Shown here in pieces: positions 24,528 through 31,589 of a stretch of DNA of 64,000 bases. How positions within the stretch are numbered: position 1 is the first letter of the stretch; each line of letters begins with the position of its first letter. Location: contig NC_013929.1 of assembly GCF_000091305.1 (NCBI RefSeq), positions 6,510,001-6,574,000 on the forward strand. The letters are read 5' to 3'. The translations under genes and the position numbers were made by a program. The stretch comes from Streptomyces scabiei 87.22 (lineage in GTDB: Bacteria; Actinomycetota; Actinomycetes; Streptomycetales; Streptomycetaceae). The notes under the pieces are model-generated. The model was given only the letters and a program-made list of their open reading frames with translations. It did not search any database and had not been told where the DNA came from.

Positions 24528-24932
24528 TCACGCCGCAACCAGCTCGCACCACACGTACTTCCCCCGCTCGCCGAACCTGGCCGACGGCGTCCACCCCCAG
24601 TACGGCGTGCAGGCCACGACGAGCCCGAGCCCCCGCCCGTCCTCCAGCTCGCCCCCACCCTCCAACGGCTGCGGGGGCGGGGGCGGTTCGGGATCGGCGT
24701 CCCAGGCCCCGATCCACACCATGCCCTCCGCCGACCGCCGCACCCGCAACGCGGCGGGCCCCTTGGTGTGCCGGACGGCGTTGGAGATCAGCTCGGTCGC
24801 GAGCAGCTCGGCGAGGTCCGCGAGTCCGAGGAGCCCGTGCACGGTGAGAATCAGTCGCAGGGTGCGCCGGCAGACGGGGACGGCTCGGGGGTCGTTGGGG
24901 ATCTGGAGGGTGTAGTCCCAGGTTTCGGGCAT
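24528..24932 (-). CDS. Histidine-kinase-like ATPase, anti-sigma-factor type
   Basis: 134 residues, a lone HATPase_c domain of the SpoIIAB/RsbW-like group common in Streptomyces. N-box ELISNAVRHTKGP (~47), then an ATP-lid region with the insert PEPPPPPQP, and the G-box DGRGLGLVVA (~100). No sensor or dimerisation domain. It is divergent from the XRE-DUF5753 gene at 25133; HATPase, XRE-DUF5753 and DUF397 genes often cluster (abaA/whiJ-like loci), so it probably belongs to the same regulatory set. Target unknown. Confidence 0.82.
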   Translation of the reverse strand: MPETWDYTLQIPNDPRAVPVCRRTLRLILTVHGLLGLADLAELLATELISNAVRHTKGPAALRVRRSAEGMVWIGAWDADPEPPPPPQPLEGGGELEDGRGLGLVVACTPYWGWTPSARFGERGKYVWCELVAA

Positions 24933-25132
24933 GGGGCATCAACTCCGGTGGGGGAGGGGTATTTGGGCGCGGTGGCATTGCCGACGCCGTCATGGCAGGA
25001 CGGGGCGGTGCGCTTCCGTAGCGTGGATTGTTCATCACTGACGGTAGATCTAAATTTAGGGACGCGGCAAGTCGATCGCGTAATCTGACACCGAACGAGT
25101 CGCGCCTGCGGGCACCTTGGAAGGGCCATTCG

Positions 25133-25969
25133 ATGGTGAAGAGGCGCGAGCCAACGGCACGTCAGATGCGTCTGGCGAATGAGCTGCGCAGGCTCCGTGA
25201 GGCGGCTGGACTTTCCTCCCGCGAGGCGGCGTCACTGCTCGGAGTGAGCCCTGCCCAGATCACTCATATCGAGTCCGCGCTCGCGGGCGTGAGCGAGTTG
25301 CGGCTCCGCCGCCTTGCGTCCCATTACGCCTGCACGGACGAGGAGTTCATCGATGCCCTGGTCGCGATGGCCACCGATCGCACACGAGGCTGGTGGGAGG
25401 AGTATCGAGGGCTCTTGCCCACGCCGTTCCTGGACCTGGCCGAGCTGGAGCACCATGCCCGGTTCCAACGCCACGTGGCCATCCTGTATGTGCCGGGCCT
25501 GCTGCAAACGGAGGACTACGCGCGCGCTGTCTTCTCGTCCCGGCTTCCGGAACTCACAGAGGAGGAAGTGGAGTTGCGTATCCGGCATCGAATGGCCCGC
25601 CAGGCGGTCGCACTCCCTTACGAGGCGGTGATCCACGAGGCGGCCTTGCGTATCAGGGTCAGTGACCGCGCCGCCTCGCGGGCGCAACTCGCCAAGATCC
25701 TGGATCTGTCCGAGGTGGACAACGTCACTGTGCGAGTCATCCCCTTCGATCTGGACGGCTTCGCCAGGGCCGCCAGCGCGATGGCCTTTGTGGGCGGCCC
25801 ATTGTCCAAGCTGGACACGGTCGTACGCGATGCGCCTCATGGCTCGGTCTTCATCGATTCCGAGGCGCAGCTCAACAGTTATCGAACACGTTTCCGTAGA
25901 GTGGAGGACGCGTCGCTGGAACCCGGAGCGTCGCGCGAGTTCATCCACAACCTGGCGAGAGAGCTGTGA
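25133..25969 (+). CDS. XRE-family regulator with DUF5753 domain (WhiJ/AbaA-like)
   Basis: 278 residues. Start ATG 25133 is preceded by TTGGAAGGG; the longer frame from 25028 lacks a ribosome binding site. HTH at ~10-65 (LRRLREAAGLSSREAASLLG, then VSPAQITHIESALAG), DUF5753 from ~85 (GWWEEYRGLLPTPFLDLAEL; VPGLLQTEDYARAVF). The C-terminus ends FIHNLAREL. By family such regulators control development or antibiotic genes together with the DUF397 protein encoded next. The stop overlaps a possible GTG of the DUF397 gene, so both are cotranscribed. Confidence 0.9.
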   Translation: MVKRREPTARQMRLANELRRLREAAGLSSREAASLLGVSPAQITHIESALAGVSELRLRRLASHYACTDEEFIDALVAMATDRTRGWWEEYRGLLPTPFLDLAELEHHARFQRHVAILYVPGLLQTEDYARAVFSSRLPELTEEEVELRIRHRMARQAVALPYEAVIHEAALRIRVSDRAASRAQLAKILDLSEVDNVTVRVIPFDLDGFARAASAMAFVGGPLSKLDTVVRDAPHGSVFIDSEAQLNSYRTRFRRVEDASLEPGASREFIHNLAREL

Positions 25970-25977
25970 GGCACCCC

Positions 25978-26160
25978 ATGGAGAAGTGGCGGAAGTCGTC
26001 CTACTCGGGCGATGGGGACGGCGATGAGTGCGTGGAAATAGCCACCACCCCCACCCGCATAGCCGTCCGCGACTCCAAGACCCCCTCCCGAGCCACCCTC
26101 ACCTTCTCCACCCCCGCCTTCACCTCCTTCCTCGAAGCCCTCAAGAGGCGGACCGAGTAA
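25978..26160 (+). CDS. DUF397 protein, partner of the upstream XRE regulator
   Basis: 60 residues, MEKWRKSSYSGDGDGDECVE then IAVRDSK and a hydrophobic TFSTPAFTSFLEALKR tail: the complete DUF397 domain. I choose ATG 25978 because the downstream copy has its ATG at the same place; GTG 25966 overlapping the regulator stop is the alternative. DUF397 proteins act with WhiJ-like XRE regulators, probably by direct contact (family knowledge). Confidence 0.88.
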   Translation: MEKWRKSSYSGDGDGDECVEIATTPTRIAVRDSKTPSRATLTFSTPAFTSFLEALKRRTE

Positions 26161-26161
26161 C

Positions 26162-26239
26162 GACGTTCTGGCTGTCCTGGAACAGCGAATCCCCGAACAG
26201 TCGCGCGACTGCATCGACCGGCTGGCGAGAGAGCTGTGA
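26162..26239 (+). pseudogene. 3' remnant of a second XRE-DUF5753 gene
   Basis: Directly after the first DUF397 stop, one frame reads DVLAVLEQRIPEQSRDCIDR and ends LAREL at TGA 26237-26239. The tail and the following GAGAGCTGTGAGGC match the end of the intact regulator (LAREL, 25955-25971). It lacks all upstream domains, so it looks like the scar of a tandem regulator-DUF397 duplication whose second regulator was deleted. Confidence 0.55.
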
Positions 26240-26246
26240 GGCGCCC

Positions 26247-26432
26247 ATGTGCAACTGGCGGAAGTCGTCCTATTCGGGCCCGGACGACGGCAACGCCTGC
26301 GTCGAGATAGCCCCCACTCTCACCCGCATAGCCGTCCGCGACTCCAAAGCCCCGTCCCGAGCCACTCTCACCTTCTCCACCCCCGCCTTCACCTCCTTCC
26401 TCAAAGCCCTCAAGAGGCCCGCTGAGGGGTGA
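26247..26432 (+). CDS. Second DUF397 protein
   Basis: 61 residues: MCNWRKSSYSGPDDGNACVE, then IAVRDSKAPSRATLTFSTPA and FLKALKRPAEG. It is closely similar to the first copy, especially in the second half, and is preceded by the same GAGAGCTGTGAGG context. It has lost its own regulator gene, so it either pairs with the regulator at 25133 or is an orphan. Confidence 0.85.
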   Translation: MCNWRKSSYSGPDDGNACVEIAPTLTRIAVRDSKAPSRATLTFSTPAFTSFLKALKRPAEG

Positions 26433-26581
26433 CTGCCGCGCCCCGGGGGAAGTTCGCCTGGTCGGGGTCACCTCGCCGCAGACGCAGGCGGAAACTCGAA
26501 GGTTAGGTACGAGGTGGCCATTCCGCTGGCCGAACGCCGGTACGCCGAGTACGTCGCTGATCGGAAGAAGGAGTCGGGAAA

Positions 26582-26905
26582 GTGGGCGGACACGTCACAT
26601 GGTCGGCGAGCGCACATCGTGAGCGGGCGGAGGAACTGGCCGGCGGCCGGGACGCGTTCCTCGAAGGCGCACACACCATGCTCGTTGAGGCCCGCGCCTG
26701 GCGCCTGGCCGACATGCGTCAGGAGCGCGGGATCACCCAGGCCCAGGTCGCCGAGCGTATGGGCGTGACCAAGGGCAGGGTCTCGCAGATCGAGAGCCGC
26801 CAGGTCTCCGGAACGGACGTCGTGGCGAGGTACGTCGAGGCGCTGGGCGGAAATCTCGTCATGGTGGCGGTCTTCGGCGACGGGGAACTGCGCAAGGTCG
26901 GGTAG
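26582..26905 (+). CDS. XRE-family (HigA-like) regulator
   Basis: 107 residues from GTG 26582, with a good AAGGAG 8 bases upstream. Helix-turn-helix at ~50-75: MRQERGITQAQVAERMG then VTKGRVSQIES, followed by YVEALGGNLVMVAVFGDGEL, the HigA-antitoxin-type C-terminus. A HigB/RelE toxin gene is normally next to such genes; none is visible upstream (26433-26581) or downstream. It may be a stand-alone regulator or an orphan antitoxin. Confidence 0.78.
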   Translation: MGGHVTWSASAHRERAEELAGGRDAFLEGAHTMLVEARAWRLADMRQERGITQAQVAERMGVTKGRVSQIESRQVSGTDVVARYVEALGGNLVMVAVFGDGELRKVG

Positions 26906-26981
26906 GCGCCGAAGGGTTCCGGCCAGGTGCCGCCGAGACCGCGGCCCCGCTCCGCCCCATCCGACCGTCACACCCTGCCGG

Positions 26982-26987
26982 TACCGT
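26982..26987 (+). promoter_or_regulatory. -10 element of a probable leaderless promoter for recD2
   Basis: TACCGT is followed by exactly six bases and then the ATG at 26994, and no ribosome binding site is present. This TANNNT-N6-ATG arrangement is the usual form of leaderless actinobacterial genes, with transcription starting at the ATG. Confidence 0.5.
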
Positions 26988-26993
26988 CGGATC

Positions 26994-29255
26994 ATGTCCA
27001 AGCAGGCGGGGAACAACGAGCCCACGGAGCGGCGTCTCGCCGTTCTCGAAGGCGTGCTGGAACGCATCACCTACGCCAACGAGGACAACGGCTACACCGT
27101 CGCGCGCGTGGACACCGGCCGGGGCGGCGGTGATCTCCTCACCGTCGTCGGCGCGTTGCTCGGGGCCCAGGTGGGGGAGTCCCTGCGGATGGAGGGCCGC
27201 TGGGGCTCGCACCCGCAGTACGGCAAGCAGTTCACGGTGGAGAACTACACCACCGTCCTCCCCGCCACCGTCCAGGGCATCCGCCGCTACCTGGGGTCCG
27301 GCCTGGTCAAGGGCATCGGGCCCGTCTTCGCCGACCGCATCACGCAGCACTTCGGCCTGGACACCCTCCAGATCATCGAGGAGGAGCCCAAGCGCCTCAT
27401 CGAGGTCCCCGGTCTCGGCCCCAAGCGCACCAGGAAGATCGCCGACGCCTGGGAGGAACAGAAGGCGATCAAGGAGGTCATGCTCTTCCTCCAGACCGTC
27501 GAGGTGTCCACGTCGATCGCCGTACGCATCTACAAGAAGTACGGCGACGCCTCGATCGGGGTGGTGAAGAACCAGCCGTACCGGCTCGCCGCCGACGTCT
27601 GGGGCATCGGCTTCCTCACCGCCGACCGGATCGCCCAGTCCGTCGGCATTCCCCACGACAGCCCGGAGCGCGTCAAGGCGGGCCTGCAGTACGCCCTTTC
27701 GCAGGCCACCGACCAGGGCAACTGCTACCTCCCGGAGGAGCGCCTGATCGCCGACGCGGTCAAGCTCCTCCAGGTCGACACGGGCCTGGTCATCGAGTGC
27801 CTGGCCGAACTCGCCCTGCCCGACGAGGACTCCGGCGAACCCGGCGTCGTCCGCGAGAAGGTGCCGGGCCAGGACGGCGGTGACCCCGTCACCGCCATCT
27901 ACCTCGTCCCCTTCCACCGCGCCGAACTCTCCCTCTCCGCCCAGCTGTTGCGCCTCCTGCGCACGGACGAGGACCGGATGCCCGGCTTCCACGACGTGGC
28001 CTGGGACAAGGCGCTGGCCTGGCTGCGGGGACGTACGGGTGCGGAGCTGGCCCCCGAGCAGGAGGCGGCCGTACGGCTCGCGCTGACCGAGAAGGTGGCC
28101 GTGCTCACCGGCGGCCCCGGCTGCGGCAAGTCCTTCACCGTCCGCTCGATCGTGGAGCTGGCCCGCGCCAAGAAGGCGAAGGTCGTGCTGGCCGCCCCCA
28201 CCGGCCGCGCCGCCAAGCGCCTTGCCGAGCTGACCGGCGCCGACGCCTCCACCGTCCACCGCCTGCTGGAGCTGAAGCCCGGCGGCGACGCGGCCTACGA
28301 CCGGGACCGCCCCCTGGACGCCGACCTCGTGGTCGTCGACGAGGCGTCCATGCTGGACCTCCTGCTGGCCAACAAGCTGGTGAAGGCGGTGGCGCCGGGA
28401 GCGCACCTGCTCTTCGTCGGGGACGTCGACCAGCTCCCGAGCGTCGGCGCCGGCGAGGTCCTCAGGGACCTGCTGGCCGACGGCGGCCCGATCCCGGCGG
28501 TCCGGCTCACCAAGGTCTTCCGTCAGGCCCAGCAGTCCGGCGTGGTGACCAACGCGCACCGGATCAACTCCGGGCAGCACCCGGTCACCGACGGCATGAA
28601 GGACTTCTTCCTCTTCGTCGAGGACGAGACGGAGGAGGCAGGACGGCTCACGGTCGACGTCGCGGCCCGTCGTATTCCGGCCAAGTTCGGGCTCGACCCG
28701 CGCCGGGACGTGCAGGTCCTGGCGCCCATGCACCGGGGCCCGGCGGGCGCGGGCACCCTCAACGGGCTGTTGCAGCAGGCCATCACCCCCGCCCGCCCCG
28801 ACCTGCCCGAGAAGCGGTTCGGCGGCCGGGTCTTCCGCGTCGGCGACAAGGTCACCCAGATCCGCAACAACTACGACAAGGGCGCGAACGGCGTCTTCAA
28901 CGGCACCGTCGGCGTCGTCACCGCCCTCGACCCCGTCGACCAGCGGCTCACCGTCCTCACCGACGAGGACGAGGAGGTGGAGTACGAGTTCGACGAACTG
29001 GACGAGCTGGCGCACGCCTACGCGGTGACCATCCACCGCTCCCAGGGCAGTGAGTACCCGGCCGTGGTGATCCCGGTCACCACCGGAGCCTGGATGATGC
29101 TCCAGCGCAACCTGCTCTACACGGCGGTGACCCGGGCGAAGAAACTGGTGGTCCTGGTCGGCTCCCGCAAGGCCATCGGCCAGGCGGTCCGCACGGTCTC
29201 CGCCGGCCGCCGGTGCACGGCTCTCGACTTCCGGCTCGCACCACGGGTTTTTTAG
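26994..29255 (+). CDS. recD2: RecD2-type ATP-dependent DNA helicase (SF1B)
   Basis: 753 residues. N-terminal RecD2 domain (ITYANEDNGYTVARV, ~25-40), helix-hairpin-helix region (EVPGLGPKRTRKIADAW, ~138), then the SF1 motor: Walker A GGPGCGKSFTV (~371), Walker B VVVDEASMLDLLL (~445), motif III GDVDQLPSVGAGEVL, and motif VI IHRSQGSEYPAVVIP (~680). A 5'-3' DNA helicase that functions without RecB/RecC, consistent with no recBC next to it. Probably translated from a leaderless transcript. Monocistronic; the next gene starts ~260 bases downstream. Confidence 0.9.
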   Translation: MSKQAGNNEPTERRLAVLEGVLERITYANEDNGYTVARVDTGRGGGDLLTVVGALLGAQVGESLRMEGRWGSHPQYGKQFTVENYTTVLPATVQGIRRYLGSGLVKGIGPVFADRITQHFGLDTLQIIEEEPKRLIEVPGLGPKRTRKIADAWEEQKAIKEVMLFLQTVEVSTSIAVRIYKKYGDASIGVVKNQPYRLAADVWGIGFLTADRIAQSVGIPHDSPERVKAGLQYALSQATDQGNCYLPEERLIADAVKLLQVDTGLVIECLAELALPDEDSGEPGVVREKVPGQDGGDPVTAIYLVPFHRAELSLSAQLLRLLRTDEDRMPGFHDVAWDKALAWLRGRTGAELAPEQEAAVRLALTEKVAVLTGGPGCGKSFTVRSIVELARAKKAKVVLAAPTGRAAKRLAELTGADASTVHRLLELKPGGDAAYDRDRPLDADLVVVDEASMLDLLLANKLVKAVAPGAHLLFVGDVDQLPSVGAGEVLRDLLADGGPIPAVRLTKVFRQAQQSGVVTNAHRINSGQHPVTDGMKDFFLFVEDETEEAGRLTVDVAARRIPAKFGLDPRRDVQVLAPMHRGPAGAGTLNGLLQQAITPARPDLPEKRFGGRVFRVGDKVTQIRNNYDKGANGVFNGTVGVVTALDPVDQRLTVLTDEDEEVEYEFDELDELAHAYAVTIHRSQGSEYPAVVIPVTTGAWMMLQRNLLYTAVTRAKKLVVLVGSRKAIGQAVRTVSAGRRCTALDFRLAPRVF

Positions 29256-29311
29256 CTCTGGGCCCGCTTCGTGAGAACCTCTCGTGCCGATCGTGCGACC
29301 CGTGAGTGAAA

Positions 29312-29325
29312 TTTGATCGATCAAA
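29312..29325. promoter_or_regulatory. Palindrome upstream of citrate synthase, candidate operator
   Basis: TTTGATCGATCAAA is a perfect 14-bp palindrome, AT-rich against its GC-rich surroundings, ~190 bases before the citrate synthase start. A second inverted repeat, GGCGGCACT-C-AGTGCCGCC, lies at 29388-29406. Confidence 0.4.
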
Positions 29326-29513
29326 CGAGTCGGAAAGGTCACACAGCCCTTCCAGATGTTGGACGGAGGGGGCAGGATGAGCAAGTTGGCGGCACTCAGT
29401 GCCGCCGATGGGCCCGATGGTCGACCCCGAGTGCACTCTCCAGAGCCAATTGGGGGATGGTAGAGACAGTCAGGGCACCTCGAAGAAGAGGCACTACGTC
29501 GGTGAGGGATGAC

Positions 29514-30803
29514 GTGAGCGACAACTCTGTAGTACTGCGGTACGGCGACGGCGAGTACACCTACCCGGTGATCGGCAGCACCGTCGGCGACACGGGCTTC
29601 GACATCGGGAAGCTCCGGGCCCAGACCGGTCTGGTCACCCTGGACAGCGGCTACGGCAACACCGCTGCCTATAAATCCGCCATCACCTACCTCGACGGTG
29701 AGCAGGGGATCCTCCGCTACCGCGGCTACCCGATCGAGCAGCTGGCCGAGCGCTCCACCTTCCTCGAGGTGGCGTACCTGCTGATCAACGGCGAGCTGCC
29801 CACCGTCGACGAGCTCTCCACGTTCCAGAACGAGATCACGCAGCACACCCTGCTGCACGAGGACGTCAAGAACTTCTACCGCGGCTTCCCGCGCGACGCC
29901 CACCCGATGGCGATGCTGTCCTCCGTGGTCAGCGCCCTGTCGACGTTCTACCAGGACAGCCACAACCCGTTCGACGAGCGGCAGCGCAACCTCTCCACGA
30001 TCCGCCTGCTCGCCAAGCTGCCGACCATCGCGGCGTACGCGTACAAGAAGTCGATCGGTCACCCGTTCGTCTACCCGCGCAACGACCTCGGTTACGTCGA
30101 GAACTTCCTGCGCATGACCTTCTCGGTCCCGGCCCAGGAGTACGACCTCGACCCGGTCGTCGTCTCCGCGCTCGACAAGCTGCTCATCCTGCACGCGGAC
30201 CACGAGCAGAACTGTTCGACCTCCACGGTCCGCCTGGTCGGCTCCTCGCAGGCGAACATGTTCGCCTCGATCTCCGCCGGCATCTCCGCGCTCTGGGGCC
30301 CGCTGCACGGCGGCGCCAACCAGTCCGTCCTGGAGATGCTGGAGGGCATCCAGGCCAACGGCGGCGACGTCGACTCCTTCATCCGCAAGGTGAAGAACAA
30401 GGAGGACGGCGTCCGCCTGATGGGCTTCGGCCACCGGGTGTACAAGTCCTTCGACCCGCGCGCCAAGATCATCAAGGCCGCCGCGCACGACGTCCTCTCG
30501 GCCCTCGGCAAGTCCGACGAGCTGCTGGACATCGCGCTGAAGCTGGAGGAGCACGCGCTCTCCGACGACTACTTCGTCTCGCGCAACCTCTACCCGAACG
30601 TGGACTTCTACACGGGTCTGATCTACCGCGCGATGGGCTTCCCGACCGAGATGTTCACGGTCCTCTTCGCCCTGGGCCGCCTCCCCGGCTGGATCGCCCA
30701 GTGGCACGAGATGATCAAGGAGCCCGGCTCCCGCATCGGCCGCCCGCGCCAGATCTACACGGGCGTGGTCGAGCGCGACTTCGTCCCGGTCGAGGGCCGC
30801 TGA
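29514..30803 (+). CDS. gltA: Citrate synthase
   Basis: 429 residues (433 if GTG 29502 is used; both starts are plausible, with GAGGGAT before 29514 and GAAGAAGAGG before 29502). It condenses acetyl-CoA and oxaloacetate to citrate, the entry to the TCA cycle. The type II hexameric citrate synthase features are intact: N-terminal DSGYGNTAAYKSAITYLDGE, the active-site His in LHADHEQN (~225) and in MGFGHRVYK (~305), and an Asp in YPNVDFYTGLIYRAMGFP (~365). Single gene, followed by a strong terminator. Streptomyces literature calls this gene citA. Confidence 0.96.
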   Translation: MSDNSVVLRYGDGEYTYPVIGSTVGDTGFDIGKLRAQTGLVTLDSGYGNTAAYKSAITYLDGEQGILRYRGYPIEQLAERSTFLEVAYLLINGELPTVDELSTFQNEITQHTLLHEDVKNFYRGFPRDAHPMAMLSSVVSALSTFYQDSHNPFDERQRNLSTIRLLAKLPTIAAYAYKKSIGHPFVYPRNDLGYVENFLRMTFSVPAQEYDLDPVVVSALDKLLILHADHEQNCSTSTVRLVGSSQANMFASISAGISALWGPLHGGANQSVLEMLEGIQANGGDVDSFIRKVKNKEDGVRLMGFGHRVYKSFDPRAKIIKAAAHDVLSALGKSDELLDIALKLEEHALSDDYFVSRNLYPNVDFYTGLIYRAMGFPTEMFTVLFALGRLPGWIAQWHEMIKEPGSRIGRPRQIYTGVVERDFVPVEGR

Positions 30804-30823
30804 GCCGAGTACGTGTAGCAGAG

Positions 30824-30860
30824 GGGCCCGTGCGGAGAGCCGTCCGTGCGGGCCCGCTTT
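30824..30860 (+). terminator. Rho-independent terminator of citrate synthase
   Basis: Arms GGGCCCGTGCGGA (30824-30836) and TCCGTGCGGGCCC (30843-30855) pair with two internal G-U wobbles around a 6-base loop, followed by GCTTTT. One of the few hairpins in the window with a T-tract. Confidence 0.85.
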
Positions 30861-30964
30861 TCTGTGCCCGGCGGTTCCGTCGGGCGCCGTCCCGCGACAC
30901 GCTGTCCCGCGAGGTGTCCCGCTACGGAAGAGGGTGCCCTACGGCGAGTGAGCCGAAGGGGCGC

Positions 30965-31032
30965 GCCTGTGTCGAGAGCCCGAACGCGCGGAGGCCCGAA
31001 GGGTCGAGCACGATCGGGCTCTCGACACAGGC
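30965..31032. repeat. 19-bp perfect inverted repeat
   Basis: GCCTGTGTCGAGAGCCCGA (30965-30983) and its exact complement (31014-31032) enclose a 30-base loop. It lies ~100 bases beyond the citrate synthase terminator in a gene-free gap. It could be a terminator for either convergent gene or part of a structured RNA. Confidence 0.7.
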
Positions 31033-31075
31033 AACAGGCGCCCCGGAGGCGAACCGAGCCAAAAAAGACATGCGA

Positions 31076-31128
31076 GAAGGCGCCCTGCAACGCTGGTCCC
31101 CCCACGGGCCGGCGAGCAGGGCGCCTTC
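31076..31128 (-). repeat. 13-bp perfect inverted repeat with T-tract on the minus strand
   Basis: GAAGGCGCCCTGC (31076-31088) pairs with 31116-31128. Read on the minus strand the hairpin is followed after ~9 bases by TCTTTTTT, so it may terminate transcription coming from the copper ATPase side. Confidence 0.6.
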
Positions 31129-31589
31129 CCATGTCCCGGTGCGGATTCCCCCCACGGGATCCGGCCGGGCGTCTGGTGGACCAGCGCCTGAATCGCTGCG
31201 CGGGCCGAGCGGAAGCCGGCCTGCTCTGTATGAAGCTGTTGTGCGTGCGTGGCGGTGTGCGGTCTGCCGGGACGCGTACGTACGGGAGGGCCGCTCAAAG
31301 CTCCCCGGTGCACGTGCCCCGGCAACGCAATTCCGGGAACGTCCCCCAAGACATCCCCAGATGTCAGTCACGCCCCCCAAGACGCTTCTGACATCGCCAA
31401 CTTAGACTCACGAACCCCTTCGGTGGTTACGTTCACACCACTGTGATCTGCGTCTCCCGCGATATCCCCTGAAGATACGCAAGCGACGCGAATCGGTGAT
31501 CGAGACCCCAGCGTAAGGATGATGCGCGAGCCTTGTGAAGAGCTTATGTGAGGCTGCTTCCGGACTCTAGAGGGACTTTTGCCCGGCGG
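31129..31589. other. Rest of the long convergent intergenic gap
   Basis: 461 bases without a supportable gene. The open frames have neither ribosome binding sites nor Streptomyces-like codon use. The stretch 31370-31520 is clearly less GC-rich than the genes around it, as promoter regions are, and could be the leftover 5' region of a lost gene. Confidence 0.45.

Noticed and set aside
26514..26768. Possible toxin gene upstream of the HigA-like gene
   Set aside because: The frame has no RelE/HigB feature and continues as Arg/Pro-rich sequence inside the next gene; it only supplies the ribosome binding site.
26859..30707. 1282-residue open frame on the minus strand
   Set aside because: Antisense to recD2 and citrate synthase; no motif or start context.
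30701..31405. Several overlapping frames (plus and minus) after citrate synthase
   Set aside because: They run through the terminator and inverted repeats, have no ribosome binding site and lack codon bias.
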